From: Aureimonas fodinaquatilis
GTDB taxonomy: Bacteria; Pseudomonadota; Alphaproteobacteria; Rhizobiales; Rhizobiaceae
Length of the DNA stretch: 64,000 bases
Assembly (NCBI RefSeq): GCF_008369445.1
Contig: NZ_VTWH01000004.1
Location: 229,002-293,001 of the forward strand
Direction of reading: 5' to 3'
The notes below the pieces were generated by a model. It was not told the DNA's origin. It was given only the letters and a program-made list of their open reading frames with translations, and did not search any database. Position numbers and translations under genes: made by a program. Below are positions 28,001 to 34,620 of the stretch, one piece after another (positions within the stretch are counted from its first letter, which is position 1; each line of letters opens with the position of its first letter).

Positions 28001-28709
28001 TGTTCAGGATACAGTGCATCTTGGCATGCTGGCCGGGTACAGCCGTTCGAGTTTTGATGTAGAAAGCCGCGCCTCGTCAGCAGACATCGACACCTATCAT
28101 CTGGGCATCTATGCTGGCACGCAGGTTCACGGCTTCGGCTTGCGCGGAGGCCTCGCTTATTCCTGGCATGACATTGAAACGAGCCGTTCTGTCGCATTCC
28201 CGGGCTTTGTTGACGCGCTTTCCGGCGATTATAATGCCGGAACAGCCCAGGTGTTCGCCGAGCTTGGCTACGCCATTGACATGCCAGGCGCCAGAATTGA
28301 GCCTTTTGCCGGCATAGCCTATGTCAACGTGGATGTTGACGGCTTCACCGAAACCGGCGGAGCCGCCGCGCTTTCCACCGCAAGCAGCAATTTTGAAACA
28401 GTGTACACCACGCTCGGAATTCGCGGCGAAACGGAGTTTGCACTCAACGAGGTTGCACTGCGTGCAACGGGCATGGTCGGCTGGCGTCACGCCTTCAACG
28501 ACACGGTGCCCGCTTCGACATTCCTGTTTGATTCCGGTTCACCTTTTGAAACGGCCGGAGTGCCGATTGCCAGAAACGCAGCCGTGCTGGAAGTCGGGCT
28601 TGAAACGGACCTGACACCTGATGCCTCACTTGGCATTTCCTACAATGGTCAGTTTGGGGATGGCGCTCAGGAACATGGCGCACGCGCCACATTCGCTTAC
28701 CGGTTCTGA
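25083..28709 (+). CDS. Type V secretion autotransporter with repeat-rich passenger
   Basis: The 1208-residue protein has an N-terminal signal peptide with a basic leader (TRRRISAVLLSTTAVVSLALPG, cleavage after VAQ near residue 36) and a beta-helix passenger to about residue 900. The passenger repeats a motif of the form small-x-YG-[AV]-x-A preceded by TxG (SRGYGAFAF, HSYGVSA, QRAYGAYAI, FMAYGVYAS, QGAYAASLA). A passenger-associated strand repeat (LANAGTLTPGNSIGRVSVGG) follows, then the linker SGEVHSSLKTG. The C-terminal barrel (about 936-1208) starts EPAAWARVYGSWGH and ends YRF. Length and layout fit AIDA/pertactin-like adhesins; no protease triad or lipase motif was seen. AAGGGA lies before the ATG. 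It is monocistronic between two terminators. Confidence 0.9.
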   Translation: MSKATSAGGTRRRISAVLLSTTAVVSLALPGIGVAQERTINSDAVLESDSSYAGIRIISGATVVGENIVLTQSSNAYGAQVVDGSLTLNGGSITQAGAGKYVTGVGVVSGTADVTNMTININGAKDASALYSNGAAGIISASGLDVYLNAVGSTTAEPASAVKVRAGTVATEGSTFRIDGDTVFGLLASGNNGNQAFVESRNDTITTSGSRGYGAFAFSDDRGTSSGTITLDGSSISTAGERGFALAAQGRGAIINANGTLLVTSGDNAHAANASGSQINLTNATIVTNGFHSYGVSATAGSLGQPSSITLNGGSILTANETGRGTQNGDGSRAYALYASGAGAQVSASQTSIQTLGQRAYGAYAINGSSIDLSNLSISTDGFMAYGVYASSPNSVLTANNVNIVTNGQAGDAAWAYNGGVLNLNGGLYLVQGGQNPNSPGETANGLVAVGGVDGQNNGVINANGINVVTQGANSSGIKVGALIGTSRTSGIVNLQNSNITVNGQGAYAASLAYGGSLTSSNSNFTSLQGAGFLLSDSASLTLTGTSVASLQETFVSQLSSSGQSQTISVGAGTVATRNNGTLLAVERSQDGADGVVNLVLGAGSNTSGNIVDLDTKTSGRTNVTLAAGALWKGQMLGVSGFQGQPGGSAEFQGPVAIEGDLAGNGTSFIFSPEGGSITGNVGLSQGSRTTGGSIETPITVGGNFSVDETSVMGGNWAITGDLANAGTLTPGNSIGRVSVGGNLSLAPASVYEVDVDAAGNADRVDVAGTANLAGSVTVTPLGGFVLNQPYTILTAGTLGGSTFDSVSMADDYAFIAPTLSYVDASVLLTIARNTVSYASLATTANQTSVANALETLPLSSELGSVIAYSTAPAARGAFDQLSGEVHSSLKTGLSEESGHVRDIAMDRIRAAFDSTSAAGSTSGPWEGGQPANSPEPAAWARVYGSWGHTSGNGNAGRLDRDTGGFIAGVDGFVQDTVHLGMLAGYSRSSFDVESRASSADIDTYHLGIYAGTQVHGFGLRGGLAYSWHDIETSRSVAFPGFVDALSGDYNAGTAQVFAELGYAIDMPGARIEPFAGIAYVNVDVDGFTETGGAAALSTASSNFETVYTTLGIRGETEFALNEVALRATGMVGWRHAFNDTVPASTFLFDSGSPFETAGVPIARNAAVLEVGLETDLTPDASLGISYNGQFGDGAQEHGARATFAYRF

Positions 28710-28734
28710 TCGCAAACTGGCAGCTCCGACAGAT

Positions 28735-28770
28735 ATCAGCGCCGTGCTCACGCGGCGCTGATGAATTTTT
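28735..28770 (+). terminator. Strong rho-independent terminator after the autotransporter gene
   Basis: ATCAGCGCCG (28735-28744) and CGGCGCTGAT (28753-28762) form a perfect 10-bp stem with an 8-nt loop, followed by GAATTTTTG. It ends the autotransporter transcript. Confidence 0.88.
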
Positions 28771-28908
28771 GACATCCAGTCAAAGATAAAAAGCTCAAAA
28801 CTCTTTGTTTTGCTGCTTTGTCCTGCCGTTAAAACGATTCCGTTTCAAAAAGAAATGCACTAGGATCAGCCCAGTTTTCAGAGCGTCCATCACGGCAGTC
28901 ACAACGTC

Positions 28909-29568
28909 ATGTTTGATTTCGGCAATTTTCTCCACATGACGACGTTCACCTTCATGTCGATCTTTTCCATGGTCAATCCAATCGGCATGGCGCCTGTGTT
29001 TCTGGCACAAACCAGCAGACAATCTGTTGCGTCCCGCCATTCCCTGGCGTTTCGCGTTGCCACATATGGCGCTGTGCTGTTGATTGTTACGCTGTTTGTG
29101 GGCCCGATCATCCTTCAGTTTTTCGGGATAACACTTGCCGATATTCAGGTGGCTGGTGGAATATTCGTATTTTTCACGGCCTGGCACATGTTGACGACTG
29201 ACCCGGCACCGCCAGCCGGCGTTGAAGATGAACCCACGGGTGCAGATACCTCTGCCGACATTGCCTTTTTCCCGCTGACAATGCCCATCACCGCCGGCGC
29301 TGGCAGCATTGCCATTGTGCTGACGCTGGCCAGCAATATCCACAATGGGCAGGTGGCCAACATTGCCGGCCATGCGGGTGCGGTTGCCGGTATTGTGCTG
29401 GTCTTTGCCTGCGTGGCAATCTGCTATCGTTACTCGGACGTCATCTTCACCCGCATCGGCACCGCGGGCACCGCCGTCATCACTCGGCTGACGGCCTTTC
29501 TGCTGCTGGCAATTGGCGTTTCCGTCACCTGGAATGGCGTGAAAACTCTGATCCTTTCCCTGCACTGA
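28909..29568 (+). CDS. MarC-family integral membrane protein
   Basis: The 219-residue protein has six predicted membrane helices. The MarC hallmark near the N-terminus is FSMVNPIGMAPVFLA and the second half-repeat hallmark is FFPLTMPITAGAGSIAIVLTLAS. These are the two inverted NP/MP pore-like motifs of the family. MarC proteins were once tied to multiple antibiotic resistance, but that role was not upheld and their transport function is unknown. No clear ribosome binding site precedes the ATG. The gene is convergent with the ClC gene, with a 15-bp gap, and stands at the edge of the acid/ion-homeostasis block. Confidence 0.85.
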   Translation: MFDFGNFLHMTTFTFMSIFSMVNPIGMAPVFLAQTSRQSVASRHSLAFRVATYGAVLLIVTLFVGPIILQFFGITLADIQVAGGIFVFFTAWHMLTTDPAPPAGVEDEPTGADTSADIAFFPLTMPITAGAGSIAIVLTLASNIHNGQVANIAGHAGAVAGIVLVFACVAICYRYSDVIFTRIGTAGTAVITRLTAFLLLAIGVSVTWNGVKTLILSLH

Positions 29569-29583
29569 ACAAGCTAACCGCCC

Positions 29584-30957
29584 TCAGGCAAGGCCGGTAT
29601 CGTGCGCTTTTGGTCGGGTTGCGGGCTGCACCCCGGCCAGTGCCAGCGTGCGATCCAGCAACTGCTCGTAAATCGGCCGGCCGCCCATCCATTGAGCCGA
29701 AAGATTGGCGCAGACGCATGTTGCCATCAGTGGCATGGCCAGCGAGTAAGACCCCGTCAGCTCCAGGGTCAGGGCAACCCCGACTATGGGTGCGCGCACC
29801 GATGCGGTGAAAAGGCCGCCCATGGCGGCAATGGCGAAAGCGACAGGAATAGCGCCCATACCGGGAAACATCATGTCTGCCACAGTGCCGAATGCCAGGC
29901 CGATGCAGACGGCCAGTGCCAGGATAGGGGCGAAAATTCCGCCTGGAACGCCGGAGGAATAGCTGCCGACCATGGTGCAGAACCGCAGAATTGCCAGCAT
30001 GAGCAGCGCCATGACACCCGGTTGATTGCGCACCAGCTCGATGATCATGGTTTCGCCGCCGGTCACCGCATGCGGCATCAGAATAAAAAGCCCACCGACG
30101 ACCAGGCCAACGGCCGCGGGATAGGCATAGGGGGCACGTTGCTGCGCAGCGGCGGCAAAGGCAACAGCGGTTAGAATGGATTTGTTGAGCAACACACCAA
30201 CCGCGCCAAGCAGGCAGCCCAGAACTGCAAACAGCGGCAGAAAGCCAATCGGCACTTCCGGCGATATCAGCGCAAGATCAGGCGCAGTGCCGCCGATCAT
30301 CTCTGTCATGGCAGTTGCCAGCAGCGCGGCGACGATAACGCCCATATAGGTTCGAAAAGTATATGGAAACTGGCGGTGAGTTTCCTCAATTATGAACAGG
30401 ACGGCAGCAACAGGCGCATTGAACGCGCAGGCCAGCCCCGCGGCAGCGCCCGCGGCCAGTAGTCCTCGCCGTTCCAGATCAACCGTCCCACCTATCCGGG
30501 CAAACATTGCCGCAATGGATGCTCCGATGTGAATTGTCGGCCCTTCCCGACCCAGAACCAGACCGGAGCCGATTGCTGCCGCTCCGGCAAAAAACTTCAC
30601 CGGCAGGACGCGCGCCCAGCGCACCGGGCGCAAACCCTCCATGGCACCTTCAATTTCCTGAACCCCGCTGCCACCAGCTTCCGGAGCAATCCTGCGCACC
30701 ATGTAAACCGATGCAACAGTGGCCAGCATCGTCACGAGCGCCGCAGCAACCACCAGCATGGGGCCGCCAACCACCTCGGCCAGTAGCACGGGCCAATGCA
30801 GCAATGCATCGATGGTCAAATGGAAGATCGAACCGAGAATTCCGGCAAATGTGCCGACCAGCACGGCCAGCCAGACATATCTGGCCTGTGCCCAGCCATT
30901 CCCCGGTCGCGCCTCTGGCGGCAGCTGGTTGTCAATTCCGTCTGCTCCGCTGTTCAC
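29584..30957 (-). CDS. ClC-family chloride/proton exchanger
   Basis: The 457-residue protein has the ClC signatures GSGVQ (96-100), GREGPTIHIG (gating Glu138) and GGIFAPIL. FIIEETHRQF keeps Glu191/Glu192, the position of the internal proton glutamate of the E. coli exchanger. Having both glutamates predicts H+/Cl- antiport and not a passive channel. In E. coli such exchangers support glutamate-dependent extreme acid resistance by shunting the inside-positive charge. The GTG start overlaps the stop of the upstream YrhK-type gene by four bases (GTGA), so it is translationally coupled. It is the last gene of a gadB-led run, a context that fits the acid-resistance role well. Confidence 0.9.
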   Translation of the reverse strand: MNSGADGIDNQLPPEARPGNGWAQARYVWLAVLVGTFAGILGSIFHLTIDALLHWPVLLAEVVGGPMLVVAAALVTMLATVASVYMVRRIAPEAGGSGVQEIEGAMEGLRPVRWARVLPVKFFAGAAAIGSGLVLGREGPTIHIGASIAAMFARIGGTVDLERRGLLAAGAAAGLACAFNAPVAAVLFIIEETHRQFPYTFRTYMGVIVAALLATAMTEMIGGTAPDLALISPEVPIGFLPLFAVLGCLLGAVGVLLNKSILTAVAFAAAAQQRAPYAYPAAVGLVVGGLFILMPHAVTGGETMIIELVRNQPGVMALLMLAILRFCTMVGSYSSGVPGGIFAPILALAVCIGLAFGTVADMMFPGMGAIPVAFAIAAMGGLFTASVRAPIVGVALTLELTGSYSLAMPLMATCVCANLSAQWMGGRPIYEQLLDRTLALAGVQPATRPKAHDTGLA

Positions 30958-31805
30958 CGCGCGGCCCCCCTGCTTTCACGGCACGTCAAAATGGCACCGA
31001 CAAAAAAGCACAATGCCCCTATCAGCGTATGCACGGTCGACAGTGTGGCAACAAACCCTGCCTCGCCGCTGCGTGGCACGTATGACAATATCGCAGATGT
31101 CATGAAGGCAACGCATCCAAGGAAGTTTATGAACACAATCCGCCAACTGAGATCCTTCGGCATCCAGCTCCAGTAACGGTGGCTGACCTCGATGAAGGCA
31201 AGATATCCCGACGCCAGAAAGAGCGTTGACCCCACCATATCCGGCAGCCAGATTGCTGCATCCTCGACATACCAGCGTGTGGGATCCAGAGCAGCGTTCA
31301 GGGTGTTGGCATTGAAAGCGAGGGTTCCAAGCAACTGCGTAAACGTGCTGAGCCAGCCGGCTCGCCACGGGTGCCACCCCACCAGCGTTATGCGTCTGTG
31401 AGAAGGTTCTTGCGGGTTGGTGGTAAAGCTCGGCGCATTTGCAGCTTGAAAATGCTGAAGATAAGCCGCCACCGTAAACGGTATCGAGCCGAGGAAGAAA
31501 ACAATATTGATTGTCAGTCCGGACACATGCAGCAGGTGGCCGGAAATCAGGCTGAGCATTGCGCCCAGCATGAACAGGCCTGCACCCAGCGCAAAAACAG
31601 CGCCAATGCCCCAATTGTATGATGCCGATTGCCAGAACGGCGCAATCGACGCATCCAGCGCCCGCGCCTTCAGGTCAAGCCCCTTGCGGTGCTGCCGTGA
31701 AAGCCAGACAATTCTGCGCCGTCCGACAGAATAACTGCGCCGGGTGACAAAGGGCCATGGGCCCTCTGCCCGGACTGGCGAGGCGAGCTGGGCGTTACCG
31801 CTCAT
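30954..31805 (-). CDS. Multi-pass membrane protein with YrhK-like domains
   Basis: The 283-residue protein has about six to seven hydrophobic helices. Two stretches resemble the YrhK domain: NWGIGAVFALGAGLFMLGAML with IVFFLGSIPFTVAAYLQHFQA, and VFINFLGCVAFMTSAILSYVP. The middle holds the RITLVGWHPWRAGWLSTFTQLLGTLAFNANT region. No transport motif is recognised and the function is unknown. ATG 31805 has GGGGAG about nine bases upstream and is preferred to the TTG at 31847. Its stop overlaps the ClC start and it follows the Ntn hydrolase by 47 bp. A role in the ClC/Gad acid response is suggested only by this coupling. Confidence 0.75.
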   Translation of the reverse strand: MSGNAQLASPVRAEGPWPFVTRRSYSVGRRRIVWLSRQHRKGLDLKARALDASIAPFWQSASYNWGIGAVFALGAGLFMLGAMLSLISGHLLHVSGLTINIVFFLGSIPFTVAAYLQHFQAANAPSFTTNPQEPSHRRITLVGWHPWRAGWLSTFTQLLGTLAFNANTLNAALDPTRWYVEDAAIWLPDMVGSTLFLASGYLAFIEVSHRYWSWMPKDLSWRIVFINFLGCVAFMTSAILSYVPRSGEAGFVATLSTVHTLIGALCFFVGAILTCRESRGAAR

Positions 31806-31852
31806 TGCGCGCTGCTCCCCTGCTGCATGACTGTCTTTTCGACGCAAAACCG

Positions 31853-32965
31853 TTACGAACTTTTGCTGACAAAAAACTCCGTCACATCCTGAGCCGCGCC
31901 CGACAGCTTTTGCAATGGCACAATGGCGGGTGCGTTTTGCCCGATCAGGGAATCCAGGTCGATGCGCAGGAAGTTGAGGCTCTTGTAATCACGAATATAA
32001 AACTGGCGCCTGGCAAGGTCGGAAAGACTCGTCCAGCACGTGAACTCCGTTGCATAAGCAGCAGAGCCGGTATCGGAAAGACCTTCAACTTCGAGATGAC
32101 CACCTCCCTGTTCGGGATAGTCGATCGTAACGCCCCGCGGCCTGTCAAAATTGTTCATAACATGGGCCAGCGTGCACACTGCTTCATCAGGAGTTGCGGC
32201 TTTCTCGGCATATTGCGCATAATAGACTGCGCGCACAAACCGGCCAACCGAGGTGTTGGAAGCTGGCAACCCGGCCGTTGCAATACCGGAATCGGGCTGC
32301 GTTGCCTTATAGTCGCCAAATGTCGCACTCGAACGATCGACATTGGTCAGGAACGTATAATTGTCCAGATTTGTCAGATGCCAGTCAAATCTGGGCCCGT
32401 TGGTCATGACGCCGACCGGGTTGTCGTAAACCGACATCACGCCCTTGTCGAACTCGATCACCAAGGCCGCGCCACCCGCATCGTGCACGACATAGTGGAA
32501 CGGCGAAACAACCCCGCCCAGCAGCGCAAGCGCCTGCAACATGACAGGCTGGTCTGCCAGCGCCGCCTTGACCTCGGCAACTGTGCCAAACTGGCCAAGC
32601 GCCCAATTGCCCAGATCAGAAGCCGAAAGAATTGCGCGTGTGGCTTCCACCGTCTTTTGCGGACCAGCAGCCGACGGATAGGACAGGAGGCTGAAAGTCA
32701 GACCCTTGTCATTCAAACCTTCCAGAACCTTGAGATCGCCAGCCGCCAGCGGCGCATCCGGCTTTGGCAGCCGGTCAGGCATGGTAATTGCCAGCACAGC
32801 GTGGACCGACTTCAGACTGAGTGCCGGATGCTCCGGCACCTGCGATACTGTTTCATAGCCCGCCGGAAAATACGCGACGAGGTATGGAAGATCGGTCGTC
32901 AGTTCCAAAGTCCGGCCGAAATAGGTGTTGCCGGTGGCATCCTTGTATCCAAGAGACGTGCACAT
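31853..32965 (-). CDS. Linear-amide C-N hydrolase, choloylglycine hydrolase / penicillin V acylase family (Ntn)
   Basis: The 370-residue product starts MCTSLGYKD, so Met removal exposes Cys2 as the N-terminal nucleophile; this fixes ATG 32965. Arg18 in FGRTLEL matches the conserved Arg of bile salt hydrolases, but the usual Asp at the third next position is Glu21. GLNDKGLTFSLL, TNGPRFDWHLTNLDNY and SNTSVGRFVRAVYY supply the remaining Asn/Arg pocket residues. There is no signal peptide. Family members cleave conjugated bile acids, penicillin V or acyl-homoserine lactones. The gene lies 71 bp after gadB and before the YrhK-type gene in the same direction. Brucella has a related choloylglycine hydrolase linked to bile tolerance, but the substrate here is unproven. 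Confidence 0.85.
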   Translation of the reverse strand: MCTSLGYKDATGNTYFGRTLELTTDLPYLVAYFPAGYETVSQVPEHPALSLKSVHAVLAITMPDRLPKPDAPLAAGDLKVLEGLNDKGLTFSLLSYPSAAGPQKTVEATRAILSASDLGNWALGQFGTVAEVKAALADQPVMLQALALLGGVVSPFHYVVHDAGGAALVIEFDKGVMSVYDNPVGVMTNGPRFDWHLTNLDNYTFLTNVDRSSATFGDYKATQPDSGIATAGLPASNTSVGRFVRAVYYAQYAEKAATPDEAVCTLAHVMNNFDRPRGVTIDYPEQGGGHLEVEGLSDTGSAAYATEFTCWTSLSDLARRQFYIRDYKSLNFLRIDLDSLIGQNAPAIVPLQKLSGAAQDVTEFFVSKSS

Positions 32966-33036
32966 GAGAGTCGATTTTCCCGTGATGGAGAGAGCCGACC
33001 CATTCAGGGCCGGCAATGCGCCTGTACAATGTGGCT

Positions 33037-34443
33037 TCAGTTATGTGCGAAGCCGCTGCCTTCTTTCGACGTCATCGGGCGTGTCACCGGATGTTGGGAG
33101 AAGAATTCCATGGAACGCTTCATGTCTTCCAGAAGCAGGCTGGCGAGATCAAAGCTCACACCATGGCGAACCAGAATGCGCTGAATGACCAGATCTTCGC
33201 GGTTGGCCGGCATCGAATAGGCAGGCACCTGCCAGCCACGGCTGCGCAACCTGTCTGCCAGATCATACAATGTGTAGCCACCAATGCCCGTTTCGTCCTT
33301 CAGCTTCCAGCACAGCGCCGGAATTCCGGTCTGGCTGTCGCCATCGAACAGCACCTCAAATGGCCCCATCGCCGCGATCTCTCGCGCCAGATACTGCGCG
33401 GTCGCATAGCAGGCGTTTTGAACCTTGGCGTAACCCTCCCGCCCAAGGCGCAGGAAATTATAGTATTGCGCAATAACCTGCCCGCCGGGGCGAGAGAAGT
33501 TCAGAGCAAAGGTCGGCATATTGCCGCCGAGATAATTGACGTTGAATATCAGCTCTTCCGGCAGGTCGGATGCATCCCGCCAGACAATCCAGCCCACGCC
33601 CAATGGGGCAAGGCCGAACTTGTGGCCGGAAGAATTGATGGATTTGACCCGCGGCAACCGGAAATCCCATGGCAGATCCGGGGCGCAGAATGGCGCGAGA
33701 AAACCACCACTGGCACCATCCACATGAATTGGAATGTCCAGACCCGTATCCGCCTGCAACTTGTCCAGCGCATCGCTGACTTCTTTCACCGGCTCATACT
33801 GGCAGGTGAATGTGACGCCAAGCGTTGGAACAACGCCGATGGTGTTTTCATCAACGCGCTTCATCACCTCTTCAACATTCATGATCAGCCGGTCACCCTC
33901 AAGCGGGATCTCGCGCAGTTCGACGTCGAAATAGCGGGCAAATTTGTGCCAGCAGATCTGCACCGGACCACAGATCAGATTGGGCCTGTCGGTCGCCTTG
34001 CCCTCTGCCTGACGGCGCTTGCGCCAGCGCCACTTCATGGCCAGGCCGCCCAGCATCGCAGCTTCCGAAGATCCTACGGTGGAGCAGCCAAGAGTGGTTT
34101 TTGCTTCCGGGGAATTCCACAGATCGGCCAGCATCGCCACACAGCGCGCTTCAATCTCGGCAGTCTGTGGGTACTCATCCTTGTCGATCATGTTTTTGTC
34201 GATCGACAGGTTCATCAGTTCGTGAATCTCGTCGTCCACCCAGGTCTGACAGAAGGTAGCGAGGTTCTGGCGGGAATTTCCATCCAGCATCAGCTCATCA
34301 CGCACAGATGCGAAGACATGCCGGGGCGAACGTTCCTGCTTTGGAAACTCGTATTTGGGAAGGGCCAGCGCCAGGTCACCTGCCGAATAGACGTCGTCCA
34401 GCAGTTCCGCACGCATATCTGTCGTCTCTGGTTTGCTCGTCAC
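33037..34443 (-). CDS. gadB: Glutamate decarboxylase
   Basis: The 468-residue PLP enzyme converts L-glutamate plus a proton to GABA and CO2 in the cytoplasm, the core reaction of acid-resistance system 2. The PLP lysine lies in INSSGHKFG (Lys275 with the start used here), the cofactor-binding HVDGASGGF precedes it, and [15 protein letters not shown] is the phosphate site. The tail ends GSGFAHN, keeping the penultimate His that in E. coli GadB locks the enzyme at neutral pH. GTG 34443 has GAGGGAG seven bases upstream and is preferred to TTG 34467 and ATG 34416. It is the first gene of a run with the Ntn hydrolase, YrhK-type protein and ClC. GadC and glutaminase lie 8 kb away on the other strand. 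Confidence 0.95.
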   Translation of the reverse strand: MTSKPETTDMRAELLDDVYSAGDLALALPKYEFPKQERSPRHVFASVRDELMLDGNSRQNLATFCQTWVDDEIHELMNLSIDKNMIDKDEYPQTAEIEARCVAMLADLWNSPEAKTTLGCSTVGSSEAAMLGGLAMKWRWRKRRQAEGKATDRPNLICGPVQICWHKFARYFDVELREIPLEGDRLIMNVEEVMKRVDENTIGVVPTLGVTFTCQYEPVKEVSDALDKLQADTGLDIPIHVDGASGGFLAPFCAPDLPWDFRLPRVKSINSSGHKFGLAPLGVGWIVWRDASDLPEELIFNVNYLGGNMPTFALNFSRPGGQVIAQYYNFLRLGREGYAKVQNACYATAQYLAREIAAMGPFEVLFDGDSQTGIPALCWKLKDETGIGGYTLYDLADRLRSRGWQVPAYSMPANREDLVIQRILVRHGVSFDLASLLLEDMKRSMEFFSQHPVTRPMTSKEGSGFAHN

Positions 34444-34620
34444 TTTTATACTCCCTCTCGTCGTCAATTGAACCAGAGGTTACCCAGTGCAAAAATAAAA
34501 ACAAGTATTTTGCAGTGATTTTTTGAAATATTCATAGATTAAATTTATTTTAAAAATATATGACAGTGATTCATGATTGTGGGGGCAAGTTACAATCAAG
34601 TTTTCGTGCGCCCGCCGTCC
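34444..34620 (-). promoter_or_regulatory. AT-rich gadB upstream region with direct repeats
   Basis: Bases of about 34490-34575 are strikingly AT-rich in a GC-rich neighbourhood. Two copies of CAGTGATT (34513-34520 and 34564-34571) lie 51 bp apart, about five helical turns. The region should carry the gadB promoter and may bind a regulator or nucleoid protein; no clear -35/-10 pair is assigned. Confidence 0.5.

Noticed and set aside
31757..33184. A 475-codon open frame antisense to the Ntn hydrolase gene
   Set aside because: The opposite strand encodes an enzyme with an intact catalytic Cys2/Arg18 site; the antisense product has no recognisable features.
33016..34518. A 500-codon open frame antisense to gadB
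   Set aside because: It mirrors the codon structure of gadB, has no recognisable domain or ribosome binding site, and is rich in residues typical of antisense frames in GC-rich DNA.
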